A stretch of DNA of 64,000 nt. Origin: Gordionus sp. m RMFG-2023. Lineage: Eukaryota; Nematomorpha; Gordioida; Chordodea; Parachordodidae. Shown here piece after piece: positions 1 to 11,467 of this stretch. The stretch's first letter is position 1. Every line of letters begins with the position of its first letter. Both the position numbers and the translations under genes were made by a program. The notes below the pieces were generated by a model. That model ran no database searches. It saw only the letters and a program-made list of their open reading frames with translations, and was not told the DNA's origin. The DNA is taken from positions 22,740,508-22,804,507 of the forward strand of contig NC_088776.1 in assembly GCF_954871325.1 (NCBI RefSeq). The letters are read 5' to 3'.

Positions 1-152
1 CTCATTTGTCTTTTTAAATATATTTCATTTTCATATCATATATAATTTTATTTATAAATTGAAACCATTTTTTAAATAAAATTATTTGCAATAGAAAAAT
101 TTTTTTTTAAATTTTTATTCGGAGATTATGGAGCCCTCTTTTCTCTGCGCCA

Positions 153-690
153 CTGAGAGATGAATAATATAAAAATTAATTGTTATTTTTCATTAAAAAT
201 AAATAGATGGCGTTAAATAATTGAATGCAAATTGTTCTATATTTATTATCAAGAGCATTGATTAGTAAAATTTGTTAAAATATTAACTGTAATATAATCT
301 CTAACTGTCAAATATGTCTGTAAAAGTGGAGTTTTACCTAGTATTTTGTAACCAATTCTATATAATAGAGGAATATCAACTATATGTCTACTTACTTTTT
401 ATAAATAAATATCTTATACTTGTTTGGAATTAATTATTACCATGCTTTTATATTAATGTATAAACAAGTAATTTATTATATTTTATATAAACTAATAAAA
501 AATATATTTCATATTTGTTCCCGACTTATTTTTTTATTAAAAATAATCTCCTCTTTTGAAAAAATATTTTATGACTATATATAGACTAAGGTAAACCAGC
601 CGAAGGCCCGCTCAAAATGAGGTATGGAGGCGAAGCCCCCAAAAATTTTTTAATTCCCTTCCCCCTTAGAAAAATCCTGGCTACGCCTAT
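153..690 (-). mobile_element. hAT-type MITE M1, partial copy (end at 690)
   Basis: The block is a reverse-orientation copy of the MITE that is complete at 45387-46586. It shares the AGATGGCGTTAAATAATTG stretch, the TTGACAGTTAGAGA-like core and the GC-rich GGCGAAGCCCCC segment, and it ends with CCTGGCTACGCCTATG, the complement of the M1 terminal repeat. Homology fades left of about 150, so the other end is lost or lies beyond the window. No coding capacity. Confidence 0.8.
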
Positions 691-756
691 GCTTTTTGGA
701 TTCAACTTGGAGTAAATAATTGGAAAAACATTAAGCGTGACTTAGAGAGACACGAA

Positions 757-2835
757 CAGAATTGCCATGTCTCCCCCTATCAGCGGGAGACTCCCGCAAT
801 TTTTTAGTTTACACGCAGACATCTCTCTCCCGCAAAAATACCACAATTGGAAATCTCCCGCAAGAATCTACAGCTTTTTTTAAATTCTCCCGCTATATTT
901 TTTTATAGTATTTTAACGTTTTTAATATAAATAATAATTTTGAGAGACATTAATTGAATATTTTTATATTTTTAAAATATTAAATATTTATTCGAAAAAC
1001 ATGTCTAGTTTGTAAATTTCTTTCTATCCATGTTTTATTTTTATCCAATAAAAAAAAATTCATTCATATAAGTCAGTACAGGGGAGCATATCAACATCGA
1101 TTGCAATACAAAATTATTCTCAAAAATAATAAATAATACAGATGCAACTACATTTGCGGAAATCGTATATCTATCATGTAGTTCAACATTCACAGAGCTA
1201 TATTATCACAATGTGGGTCGATTTTCTCATGATATTTAAGGATTCCATAAAAGTGCAAACCTTACTTGTGGCAGAACAAAAATGAGCAAGACTATCACAA
1301 GTGTTTTAGTATCTGAATCCTAGAGGTCAATTCTAGACGATTTGAAATATGGGCATCTATATGCAATTCTAACAGATGCATATAATAAGGAAAATATTAA
1401 AACATTTCCCTCGATCCTTCGCTATTTCAACAAGAATAAGAACATTTCAATAAAACTGTTATTTTTTCCTCGGATAGTGAAAAATCCAACAATGTAGCTA
1501 GCCACATAATGGTAAATATAGCTGATTCAGGGTTATCAATGATTTACATGACAGCTTTCTGCGCTGATAATGCCTCTGTAAATTTTAACAAAAACTAAAG
1601 TTACCGAATTGGGGCAGTACAATAATGAATTAATACCAATTGGCTGTATATACCATAACATATCGCAACCAACATTATGCTGACTCAATTCTGTAAATAC
1701 ACTCTGTTTTTACCAAATTCACTGAGGCATTATTAAATCAGAAAGCTGACTTACAATTTACTGATAATCTCGAATCTGCTGTATTTACCATTATATGGTT
1801 AGCTATGTCTTTGGATTTTTCACTATTTGAGGGGAAAAAATTTAATAGTTTTATTGAAACGACCTTAATTTTGTTGAAATAGCGGAGGATCAAGGGAAAT
1901 ATTTTAATCTTTCCCTTATTAGATGCATCTGTTAGTTGCACATATATGCCCATCTTTCAAATCGTCAAGAATTGACCTCTTGGATTTAGATCCTAAAACA
2001 TTGATGATAGCCTTGCTCATTTTTGTTCTACAAGTATAGTTTTCATTTATATTAGAGTTGTTAAATATTATGGTAAAAAGATTCTACCAACATTGTGATG
2101 ATAAGTATCTCTGTGAAGGTTGTACTACAAGATACAGTATTGTGATGATTTAATGAAACATATTGACGATTAAATTAAAACCCATCCATATAAAATTATA
2201 ATCTTTGCAAAAATAACTTAAAATAATTATTGAAATTTCTTTTATTTATTCCTTTTTTTATTTTAATTATTTTTGAAAAAGATTATAATTTTATATGGAT
2301 GGGTTTTAATTTAATCGTCAATATGTTTCATTAAATCATCACAACACTGTAAGTGATTACAATTGCCGCAACTGTAGTTGCATCTGTATTATTTCTTATT
2401 TTTGGAGTACCTTATTATGTATTTAAACGTGATAAGTGATAATTAAGCGCCTATCCCTATAATGATATACACACACACGGTAGATTTCCAATTGCGGTAA
2501 TTTTGAGGGACATTCGCAGATAATATATTTTTAATTGTAAAATTAAAATCGTTTTTTTTATAAAATTTTATCTTGTTTACATTCTATTATATTTAAAAAA
2601 GATCGTTGGTTTTTTTTTATAAATTAATATATTTTAATAAATCAAGATGTTATTTTATTTTGAAAATTAGTTACCGACTTTGTATTTATATAAACTAATT
2701 ATAAAAAATAATAGGCGGATAGGCCCGTAAAAAATTTTTTTTAGCAATTTTTATATTTCTACCGCAATTTTCATATTTCTCCCGCATAATACCAAATTTC
2801 TCCCGCAATTTGAAAATTTTGACCTGGCAACCCTG
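757..2835. mobile_element. Non-autonomous hAT inserted in a hAT gene, 8-bp TSD
   Basis: Ends are CAGAATTGCCATGTC and, read on the other strand, CAGGGTTGCCAGGTC. Both sides are flanked by GACACGAA (749-756 and 2836-2843), a perfect 8-bp target duplication. Joining the flanks restores the host transposase reading RDLERHES. Inside are two inverted copies of a hAT transposase segment: about 1130-1570 plus, and about 1740-2400 minus. The minus copy has the better frame (residues QLTDASNKGKIKIFP, 1738-1953). There is a central histidine-containing motif near 1640 and an exact hairpin at 2135-2349. Subterminal CTCCCGCAA motifs occur at both ends in the same orientation. No intact gene. Confidence 0.88.
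2135..2349. repeat. 72-bp inverted repeat with 71-bp spacer
   Basis: The 72 bases at 2135-2206 recur in reverse complement at 2278-2349 with at most one mismatch (CAGTATTGTG versus CAGTGTTGTG at the outer edge). The AT-rich spacer differs. It sits inside the non-autonomous hAT and could form a long hairpin or be a nested palindromic insertion. Confidence 0.9.
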
Positions 2836-4988
2836 GACACGAATCTTCTATTCATAAATATTGTGAATATACAAACAGGACTTGGCTTGCAAATAAGCGC
2901 ATTCAAGATCATTTGCTATCAAATAAGCTTGATATAATCATGGAAAATCGTAATATAGTTCATAATATTATCGATGCCATTATGTACCTTACATATGTAA
3001 TATAGCCTTTTGGGGTTCTAATTCGAATGAAGGTAATTTTATGTGCCTCATAAAATTAATGGCAAAAACGGTTCCAACTTTACATGCATACATAAATAAC
3101 AACGAAAAATTGCGGAGAAAAAAATCAGATAAAATTTTGAGACCTTACATAAATTTGCTGCCATAAAGCCACGTGGAAAAAATAATTGAAATTATTAAGA
3201 TAAAAATAACAAAAAGCATTATCCAAAAAATTAAAGAGAATCGTGCCTGTAGCATCATATTAGATGGAACATATGATGTGTCTAAAAAAAAGAAATAGCT
3301 TTGCTCGTACAGTATATTGAAGATGATCTGCATCCACATCCTGTAGAAAGGATCATACATGTTTTTACAACTTCAGAAACCATGGGAAAAATATAAAGAA
3401 ACATGTTTTTTCTAATTTTAAGGATCTTGGTCTTCCTCTTGATTATTTGGTTGGACAAAGTATGGATGGTGAGGGAATATGAGAGGAGTATACTAAGTAA
3501 TGCAGGCTTTAATATTGAAAGAGGCTCCAAAAGCCATCTATATTTGGTGCCATGCACATCGGCTAAATTTAGTAGTTGCTCATGTTTGTGGATGCAAAAT
3601 TGAAATGAAAAAGGCAATGGGAATATTAGATGAGTTATATAATTTTATGAATGGAGTTAGACGTCAAGTGTGTATGTTAAATATCAAATGATAAAGTTCA
3701 AGAAATCTCTTAAAAGAATTAAAAACAAAACAAGGTAAATAAAATATTTTTAATGAAACTTATATATTTTCAGAAATTGGTCATCATCCTACAAATCTGT
3801 AGAAATCATTTTAGATGTTTATGAACAAATTTTAGCATCATTAGTTGAATTAAAAGATTCTAATGACCCAAGCACCTCTTCCATTGCTGATGGATTATTA
3901 TCAAGAATTAAGGATGAAAATTTTATATTAAGTCTATTTATTTTGAAATAAATATTGAAATGTACACACGAGGCTTGTATTGAAATGCAGGCAGTTGGTA
4001 ATGATTTGGCTATGGTAACCAAATTAATACAACATACAATTTCTATAGATAATTTTAAAATATAGCTAATGGAGACAATATTTTTTTTTAATTACATTCC
4101 TTATCTAATAGTTTTTTGAAAAAGAATAATGTAATAACTGATTTACTTAATATGAAATCAATATTCTAATTGGATCAAACAGAATTCAATAATTATGTTG
4201 AACAAAAAAAAACAAGTTGAATACATTAAAAAATTTTAAATTATTATTTATTGTTATAGATATAGAACGGAAATATTTTTCCCTTTGCTAAATGCAATAA
4301 TTAACCACCTAAATGATCGATTTAATTATGATTGTTTAAATTTTTTACCACAAATATCTATTTTTACTCCCGCTGGAATTATGGATAATGAAAAAATAGA
4401 AGGATTGCAAATATCCGAAATTTGTCATACTTATCAATTGGATGAAAACATTGTTGATGAATATAATGATTTTAGCTCTTTATATTTAGAGTCTCAATCA
4501 ATCATTTTTTGCGAAGATCTTTTGAAAGTTAAAAAGAATGACGCGTTATATATTGATTTAAGTAATTTATTGATATTTTATTTGTAATGTATATAATTAA
4601 AGGTATTGCAAACGATCAAACTACCGAAGAAAATATCAACAGCGAAATCATGACCAAAATAAAAAAAATGGATAAAATATTCTTTTATATTACCATACCG
4701 ACTTTTAAATCAATTAAATTCTTATTCTAATTTCAATTTATTATATAAATATTTATTAACCCTTCCTACAACTTCCTGTTCAGCCGAAAGAGCTATGAGT
4801 AAAATAAAAATAAACAAAACTCGAATGGAATTTTGGACCCATTTTTAGAAAATTTACAGCGAAATTGATGTTTTTGAAAATTTACAATTAATGATATTAT
4901 AACACAATTTGCATTAACATTTATAAGGTTATCCAAATTATTAATAAAATAAGTAATGTATCCTTTTCACAGCGAATATATACCCTTT

Positions 4989-5898
4989 TATAGGCGTAGT
5001 CAGGGGGGGGGGGCAAGGGGAAATTCCCCCTCCCCTTCAAAAATTTATCACCTTTTGTAAATATCATTTTTAGCTAATAAAAAATTCCCCCTTAGTCCTC
5101 CCCCCACTCCCTGACCCTCAAATATGTATGCATATATCTTAAATAATAATTTAAAAGAAAGAATGTAAAAGTTGATATTTTTTTATAAAACTATTCATCA
5201 TAATTTATAGATTTTTGGGAAAATATATTTATTAATATATAAAATGAACCAAAAATGTCTTTTAATAAATGGAATATAAGCCAAAGATAAGTCTTAAGAT
5301 AGAAGTGAAATGTATTATAATTATCAATAATAGATCCATAAAATTACTAAATTATATAATATATCAAATATAATTTTTTATAAAGTGAGTAATTTTAATT
5401 TATTTATCTTAATAAAGGTAAAATATAATTATAAAACTATTGATAAAATTAAATCATAAATTAAAAAAATATTAAAGCACAATACAAACAGTGGAATATT
5501 ATATGTCGTAGATTTACAGTATATCTAATTATCAAATGACAATCAAGTAATTTTTACCAATATAGCGATTTATATATTTTACAGAAAACTATAAAATATT
5601 GATAAGGACATCAGAAAATATTTTTTAAAGACATTGTGGGATGAATAATATGAAGATTAAATTTAAATATCATTATTACTTGAAATAAATAGATGGCGTT
5701 AAATAATTGAATGCAAATTGTTGCTCTATTTAATATCAAGAGCATTGATTAGTAAAATTTGTTAAATTATTAACTGTAATATATTCTCTAACTGTCAAAT
5801 ATCTGTAAAATTGAAATTTTACCTAGTATTTTATAACTAATTTTATATAATAGAGTAAAATCAACTATATGTCTACTTACTTTTTATAAATAAATTTC
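4989..5898 (-). mobile_element. MITE M1, reverse copy, left segment
   Basis: Begins TATAGGCGTAGTCAGG, one end of the M1 terminal repeat, followed by the G- and C-rich subterminal stretch and the core shared with 45387-46586 in reverse. The copy is cut at 5898 by the Foldback-like element and resumes at 9368. A segment after 9368 (ATAATTGTTTGGAATAAATT) continues the same alignment. Confidence 0.85.
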
Positions 5899-8800
5899 CG
5901 GTATGACTAAATACTGTCTTGCTAAACTGTCTTGCTAAAAAGCAATTAATCATAATTTGATGATATAATATCTTTTAAAAAAAATTTTTCTAAAACATTT
6001 TATTTATTTTACATAAATCAATTTTTAATTAATTAAAAAATTGATAATAAATATCAAATAATTTAAAATTCTATTTTTAATTAATTTTATTGGAAAAAAA
6101 ATATATTTACTAGCTTATTACAACTTATATTTTATTTTTCAATTACAAAATTTAACAAATTTATATCCATAAGAGGGCGTTAAATACATAAATATGAAAA
6201 TATATTCTTAGGTAACCAGAATAAATATTGGATAGCGCTTTTTTTGTATTTGGGTGTAAATACATGTGAAAAACCTAAAAAAAATTTTAAAAATAGAGGT
6301 TTCTTTGAGAATTAATTAATGAGTAGGTTTAGAAGCGAAAAATAGTAGAAAGTTTGTAAGGAACATATTGATGGCGTTATTGATCAAAATCTCTTCATTT
6401 TTGGTTTATACTTGTATATTTAGGTGTTAAACATTATCCTAAAAAATATTTTGAAAATATTATGATTTGACCGAATGCCGGGCTTAAAACCGACCAATTA
6501 CTAATATTCGATCGACCAAATTTGGTGTTAATATTATTTGGAAAATGTTCATTTTTTGGTTTATTTATCTATAAATACGTGCAAATCATTATCCCCAAAA
6601 ATATTTTAAAAATATCGTGATTTGACAGAAAACCGATTTGAAACCGGCCCAATGACTAAATACTGTCTTGCTGGCGTTATACATGGAAAATTCTTTATTT
6701 TTGGTTTATACGTGAACAATAACGTGTTAAGCATTATCCTAATTAATTTTTTGAAAATATTATAATTTGACCGAATGGCGAGCTCAAAACCGACCACTTA
6801 CTAAATATTCGATCTACCAAATTTGCTAGTAATATTATTTGGAAAATGTTCATTTTTGGTTAATATATCTATAAATACGTGCAAATCATTATCCCAAAAA
6901 GTATTTTAAAAATATCGTGATTTGACCGATAACCGATTTGAAACCGAAATACTGTCTTGCTGGCGTTATACATAGAAAATCTCTTCATTTTTGGTTTATA
7001 GGTGTATATTTAGGTGTTAAACATTATCCTAAAAAATATTTTGAAAATATTATGATTTGACCGAATGGCGAGCTCAAAACCGACCACTTACTAAATATTC
7101 GATCTACCAAATTTGGTAGTAATATTATTTGGAAAATGTTCATTTTTGGCTAATATATCTATAAATACGTGCAAATCATTATCCCAAAAAATATTTTAAA
7201 AATATCGTGATTTGACAGAAAACCGATTTGAAACCGGCCCAATGACTAAATACTGTCTTGCTGGCGTTATACATGGAAAATTCTTTATTTTTGGTTTATA
7301 CGTGAACAATAACGTGTTAAGCATTATCCTAATTAATTTTTTGAAAATATTATAATTTGACCGAATGGCGAGCTCAAAACCGACCACTTACTAAATATTC
7401 GATCTACCAAATTTGCTAGTAATATTATTTGGAAAATGTTCATTTTTGGTTAATATATCTATAAATACGTGCAAATCATTATCCCAAAAAATATTTTAAA
7501 AATATCGTGATTTGACCGATAACCGATTTGAAACCGAAATACTGTCTTGCTGGCGTTATACATAGAAAATCTCTTCATTTTTGGTTTATAGGTGTATATT
7601 TAGGTGTTAAACATTATCCTAAAAAATATTTTGAAAATATTATGATTTGACCGAATGGCGAGCTCAAAACCGACCACTTACTAAATATTCGATCTACCAA
7701 ATTTGGTAGTAATATTATTTGGAAAATGTTCATTTTTGGTTAATATATCTATAAATACGTGCAAATCATTATCCCAAAAAATATTTTAAAAATATCGTGA
7801 TTTGACCGATAACCGATTTGAAACCGAAATACTTTGGTAGATCGAATATTTAGTAAGTGGTCGGTTTTGAGCTCGCCATTCGGTCAAATCATAATATTTT
7901 CAAAATATTTTTTAGGATAATGTTTAACACCTAAATATACACCTATAAACCAAAAATGAAGAGATTTTCTATGTATAACGCCAGCAAGACAGTATTTCGG
8001 TTTCAAATCGGTTATCGGTCAAATCACGATATTTTTAAAATATTTTTTGGGATAATGATTTGCACGTATTTATAGATATATTAACCAAAAATGAACATTT
8101 TCCAAATAATATTACTACCAAATTTGGTAGATCGAATATTTAGTAAGTGGTCGGTTTTGAGCTCGCCATTCGGTCAAATCATAATATTTTCAAAATATTT
8201 TTTAGGATAATGTTTAACACCTAAATATACACCTATAAACCAAAAATGAAGAGATTTTCTATGTATAACGCCAGCAAGACAGTATTTCGGTTTCAAATCG
8301 GTTATCGGTCAAATCACGATATTTTTAAAATACTTTTTGGGATAATGATTTGCACGTATTTATAGATATATTAACCAAAAATGAACATTTTCCAAATAAT
8401 ATTACTAGCAAATTTGGTAGATCGAATATTTAGTAAGTGGTCGGTTTTGAGCTCGCCATTCGGTCAAATTATAATATTTTCAAAAAATTAATTAGGATAA
8501 TGCTTAACACGTTATTGTTCACGTATAAACCAAAAATAAAGAATTTTCCATGTATAACGCCAGCAAGACAGTATTTAGTCATTGGGCCGGTTTCAAATCG
8601 GTTTTCTGTCAAATCACGATATTTTTAAAATATTTTTGGGGATAATGATTTGCACGTATTTATAGATAAATACACCAAAAAATGAACATTTTCCAAATAA
8701 TATTAACACCAAATTTGGTCGATCGAATATTAGTAATTGGTCGGTTTTAAGCCCGGCATTCGGTCAAATCATAATATTTTCAAAATATTTTTTAGGATAA

Positions 8801-9358
8801 TGTTTAACACCTAAATATACAAGTATAAACCAAAAATGAAGAGATTTTGATCAATAACGCCAGCAATATGTTCCTTACAAACTTTCTACTATTTTTCGCT
8901 TCTAAACCTACTCATTAATTAATTCTCAAAGAAACCTCTATTTTTAAAATTTTTTTTAGGTTTTTCACATGTATTTACACCCAAATACAAAAAAAGCGCT
9001 ATCCAATATTTATTCTGGTTACCTAAGAATATATTTTCATATTTATGTATTTAACGCCCTCTTATGGATATAAATTTGTTAAATTTTGTAATTGAAAAAT
9101 AAAATATAAGTTGTAATAAGCTAGTAAATATATTTTTTTTCCAATAAAATTAATTAAAAATAGAATTTTAAATTATTTGATATTTATTATCAATTTTTTA
9201 ATTAATTAAAAATTGATTTATGTAAAATAAATAAAATGTTTTAGAAAAAATTTTTTTAAAAGATATTATATCATCAAATTATGATTAATTATGATTAATT
9301 GCTTTTTAGCAAGACAGTTTAGCAAGACAGTTTAGCAAGACAGTATTTAGTCATACCC
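5899..9358. mobile_element. Foldback-like (MULE/FB-type) palindromic element, 9-bp TSD
   Basis: A 3460-bp palindrome. The left end is CGGTATGACTAAATAC and the right end, on the other strand, is GGGTATGACTAAATAC. Both flanks carry ATAAATTTC (5890-5898, 9359-9367), a 9-bp duplication. The arms (about 1.93 and 1.53 kb, centre near 7832) are almost identical inverted copies. The outer 600 bp of each arm is unique; the inner part is tandem repeats of about 295 bp, each made of two related halves of about 148 bp. The left arm has one more unit than the right. No transposase is present. In Drosophila, FB elements have long terminal repeats with internal tandem repeats and 9-bp duplications, so this is placed with FB/MULE-like elements by analogy. 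Confidence 0.85.
6480..8760. repeat. Dimeric ~148/295-bp tandem repeat inside the palindrome
   Basis: Units alternate between a half ending TGATTTGACCGAATGGCGAG and a half ending GTGATTTGACCGATAACCG. Both halves share TTCATTTTTGGTT and the ATTATCC...TATTTT core. Three short open frames that translate identically (6606-6797 and 7196-7387 minus, 8437-8628 plus) are only copies of this unit. Between the two CCGAAATAC landmarks the left arm has about 590 bp (6945 to 7537) and the right arm about 295 bp, so the array has gained or lost one dimer. Confidence 0.85.
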
Positions 9359-9367
9359 ATAAATTTC

Positions 9368-9515
9368 TTATAATTGTTTGGAATAAATTATTACCATGCT
9401 TTTATATTAATGTATATATACGTAATCTATTATATTTTATATAAACTAATAAAAATATATTTCATATAAACTAATAAAAATATATTTCATATTTGTTCCA
9501 GGCTCATTTTTTTAT
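9368..9515 (-). mobile_element. MITE M1, reverse copy, right segment
   Basis: Continues the M1 copy interrupted at 5898. It contains an internal duplication (TTCATATAAACTAATAAAAA occurs twice). It stops near 9515 at the junction with the gypsy fragment, so the GC-rich outer 100 bp and terminal repeat are missing on this side. Confidence 0.75.
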
Positions 9516-9529
9516 CATAATTCCGTCTT

Positions 9530-10966
9530 CTATGAGAAAAAATATACTACAGTCATTACATGAAGGTCACTTGGGAGCAGGAAAAATCAAATCCTTAGCC
9601 AAAGATTACATGTGGTGACCTGGTATAAATAATGACATAGTAATGGAAGTGAAAAGTTGTGACGATTTTAACATATATCATGATAATCCAATAAAGATAC
9701 AAAAACCATGGGTTTCGGCAACCAAACCATTTGAAAGGATACACATAGTTTATGCGGGTCCGTTTTTCACAAAAAATTGGTTGATAATAGTCGATGCCTA
9801 CAGCAAATTTCCAATTATTATTCCTGTTAAAAATATTACGACTGATGTTACTTTAAAAGAAATCTTTAAAACTATTTCGCTATATGGAATATCTGAAACT
9901 ATAGTTACTGATAATGGCACTAACTTTACGAGTAACGATTTTGAAAAATTTTGCCACAATTTTGGTATCAAACATGTGCTCACATCTGCTTATCACCAGC
10001 AATCCAATGGCCAGGTAGAACGCATGGTGAGAACGTTCAAAACACATATGAAAAGGAATATTAAAATTGACCTAGATATCGCACTTGGCAAATTTTTATT
10101 TAATTACAGAAATACGCGTAATGATACTACAGGAGTTACACCATCTCAAAGATTGTTTAATCGAGATATTAAATTAAATGGGACTTATTAAAACTGTTGG
10201 AGGAGAAAGAGAATAAAATAAACGTTACTTTACCACGAAATAGAACCTTTAACGTAGGAGATTTTGTTTGGTACAAAGTACAAGGTGATGATAAATGGTG
10301 CAAAGACATGATCACACATAAAGAAAGTGACATGATGTTCCAAATAAAGACAGAGAAAGGTATTTTGAGGAGACATTTAGATCAAATAAGAATTAGAAAC
10401 TGTTTTAACACAATTATTAACTGTGACTCTAAGGATTCTTTTAAGGAGGGAAGTATGGACAAAAATATAAAAATTACTGATAATAACGATATAACACCTA
10501 TTTCTAGACCTGTTCGAATTAAACAAAAATCTGTTTATTTAAAAGACTACATAACTTAAAATATAAAATAAATATTAAATTGCATAAAGTAAATTAAATA
10601 TTAAAACGCTTACACTAAAACGCAAAAAATTAAAACGCTGAAAATATTATATAACAATCTTATTTATTTATCATTCTTCATTTATTCTTATATCCAATTT
10701 GATGAATTATTATTTCTCATTATTCGTAACACTGATGATTATAACAATTTTGAAAAATGATAATAATAACAACTGAGGTGACAAGCAAGCTATATGACAA
10801 AGTCACGATATATAAGGACAACTTACGATAAGGATATCAAGCTTGCGATTTAAACAAACCTACAATTGGGACAAGCCAACAATATGATGACTTGTGAAAC
10901 AACTTGATGAACAAACTAACTACGATAACATAATTAAAGTGTGAAGGTTTTTTAGAAGAAGGAGAA
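9530..10966 (+). mobile_element. Ty3/gypsy LTR retrotransposon fossil, integrase region
   Basis: A fragment of a Metaviridae-type pol gene. It shows an HEGHLG zinc-binding stretch near 9560, the DDE integrase core (VDAYSKFP near 9795, VTDNGTNFTS near 9907, HQQSNGQVERMV near 9995) and a C-terminal chromatin-binding-like tail with GDFVWYKV near 10260. Reverse transcriptase, RNase H and gag are absent, so the element is truncated on the 5' side. It is broken, with about two or three interruptions in the part that remains. The well-kept core suggests moderate rather than great age. A purine-rich tract ends at 10966. Confidence 0.9.
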
Positions 10967-11467
10967 TGTTATATATTCAAAATTTATTTAATCTAATTTA
11001 AAAAGTTATATTTTTAATCTAATTTTTGTAATCTTACCTACTATTACTTTTTGTTTTTCGTTTTAATTATATGTATTCTAATTAAAAAAGTTATATTTTT
11101 AATCTAATTTTTGTAACCTTACCTATTATTACTTTTTGTTTTTCGTTTTGATTATATGTATTCTAATTTATATTTTTAGATAATATATATATATTGTGTG
11201 TGGATAAAAAAAGGATAATAATAAAATATATTTTAACTTACTCTCACCATAATCCTTATTCTCTTCATTAACTCTTAGACTATTGTTAACTAACCAGTAA
11301 TATTGTTCTTTAAGAATGTTCCTTTATACTTTCATAGTTAATTTATCGTTCCCTTACACTTTTATATTTATTTTTCTCTAATTGTTGATAATTTGTTTTT
11401 GTGTTTTCCTTTAATAGTCCAAATTCTAATTCCACAAGTAGTTCCAAATTTCAACTCTACTTGTTAA
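10967..11467 (+). mobile_element. Probable 3' LTR of the gypsy fossil
   Basis: Starts TGTTATATATTC directly after the purine tract GAAGAAGGAGAA, the usual position of a 3' LTR. It holds a tandem duplication of about 83 bp (roughly 11005-11170, with TTTTTGTTTTTCGTTTT in both copies) and an A/T-rich TATATATA stretch. The 3' boundary is uncertain; no second LTR copy is in the window to define it. Confidence 0.5.

Larger units (their letters stand above)
691..4988 (+). mobile_element. Decayed hAT transposase gene, DUF4371/ZMYM1-like
   Basis: Broken plus-strand reading frames give pieces of a DUF4371-type hAT transposase in the right order. A start piece DWKNIKRDLERHE-like lies at about 710-750. 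A piece with ILDGTYDVSKK and LGLPLDYLVGQSMDGEG lies at about 3240-3480. CHAHRLNLVVAH is at about 3550. A middle domain is open from 4285 to 4587. The C-terminal dimerisation motif AERAMSKIKI is near 4785. Several stops and frame changes, plus the insertion at 757-2835, make it a pseudogene. The N-terminal TTF-type zinc finger is absent, perhaps left of the M1 copy that abuts at 690. Identification rests on family motifs; its own termini were not recognised. Confidence 0.75.

Noticed and set aside
6606-8628. Three identical 63-codon open frames
   Set aside because: They are the same segment of the 295-bp repeat in the Foldback-like element, copied in both arms; no start context or homology.
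5890-9367. Palindrome as an assembly artefact only
   Set aside because: The 9-bp flanking duplication and unequal arms with different unit number argue for a real element, though long reads should confirm.
9643-10559. Host gene with an integrase domain (domesticated)
   Set aside because: It is followed by a purine tract and LTR-like sequence and is broken, so a Ty3/gypsy fossil is the simpler reading.
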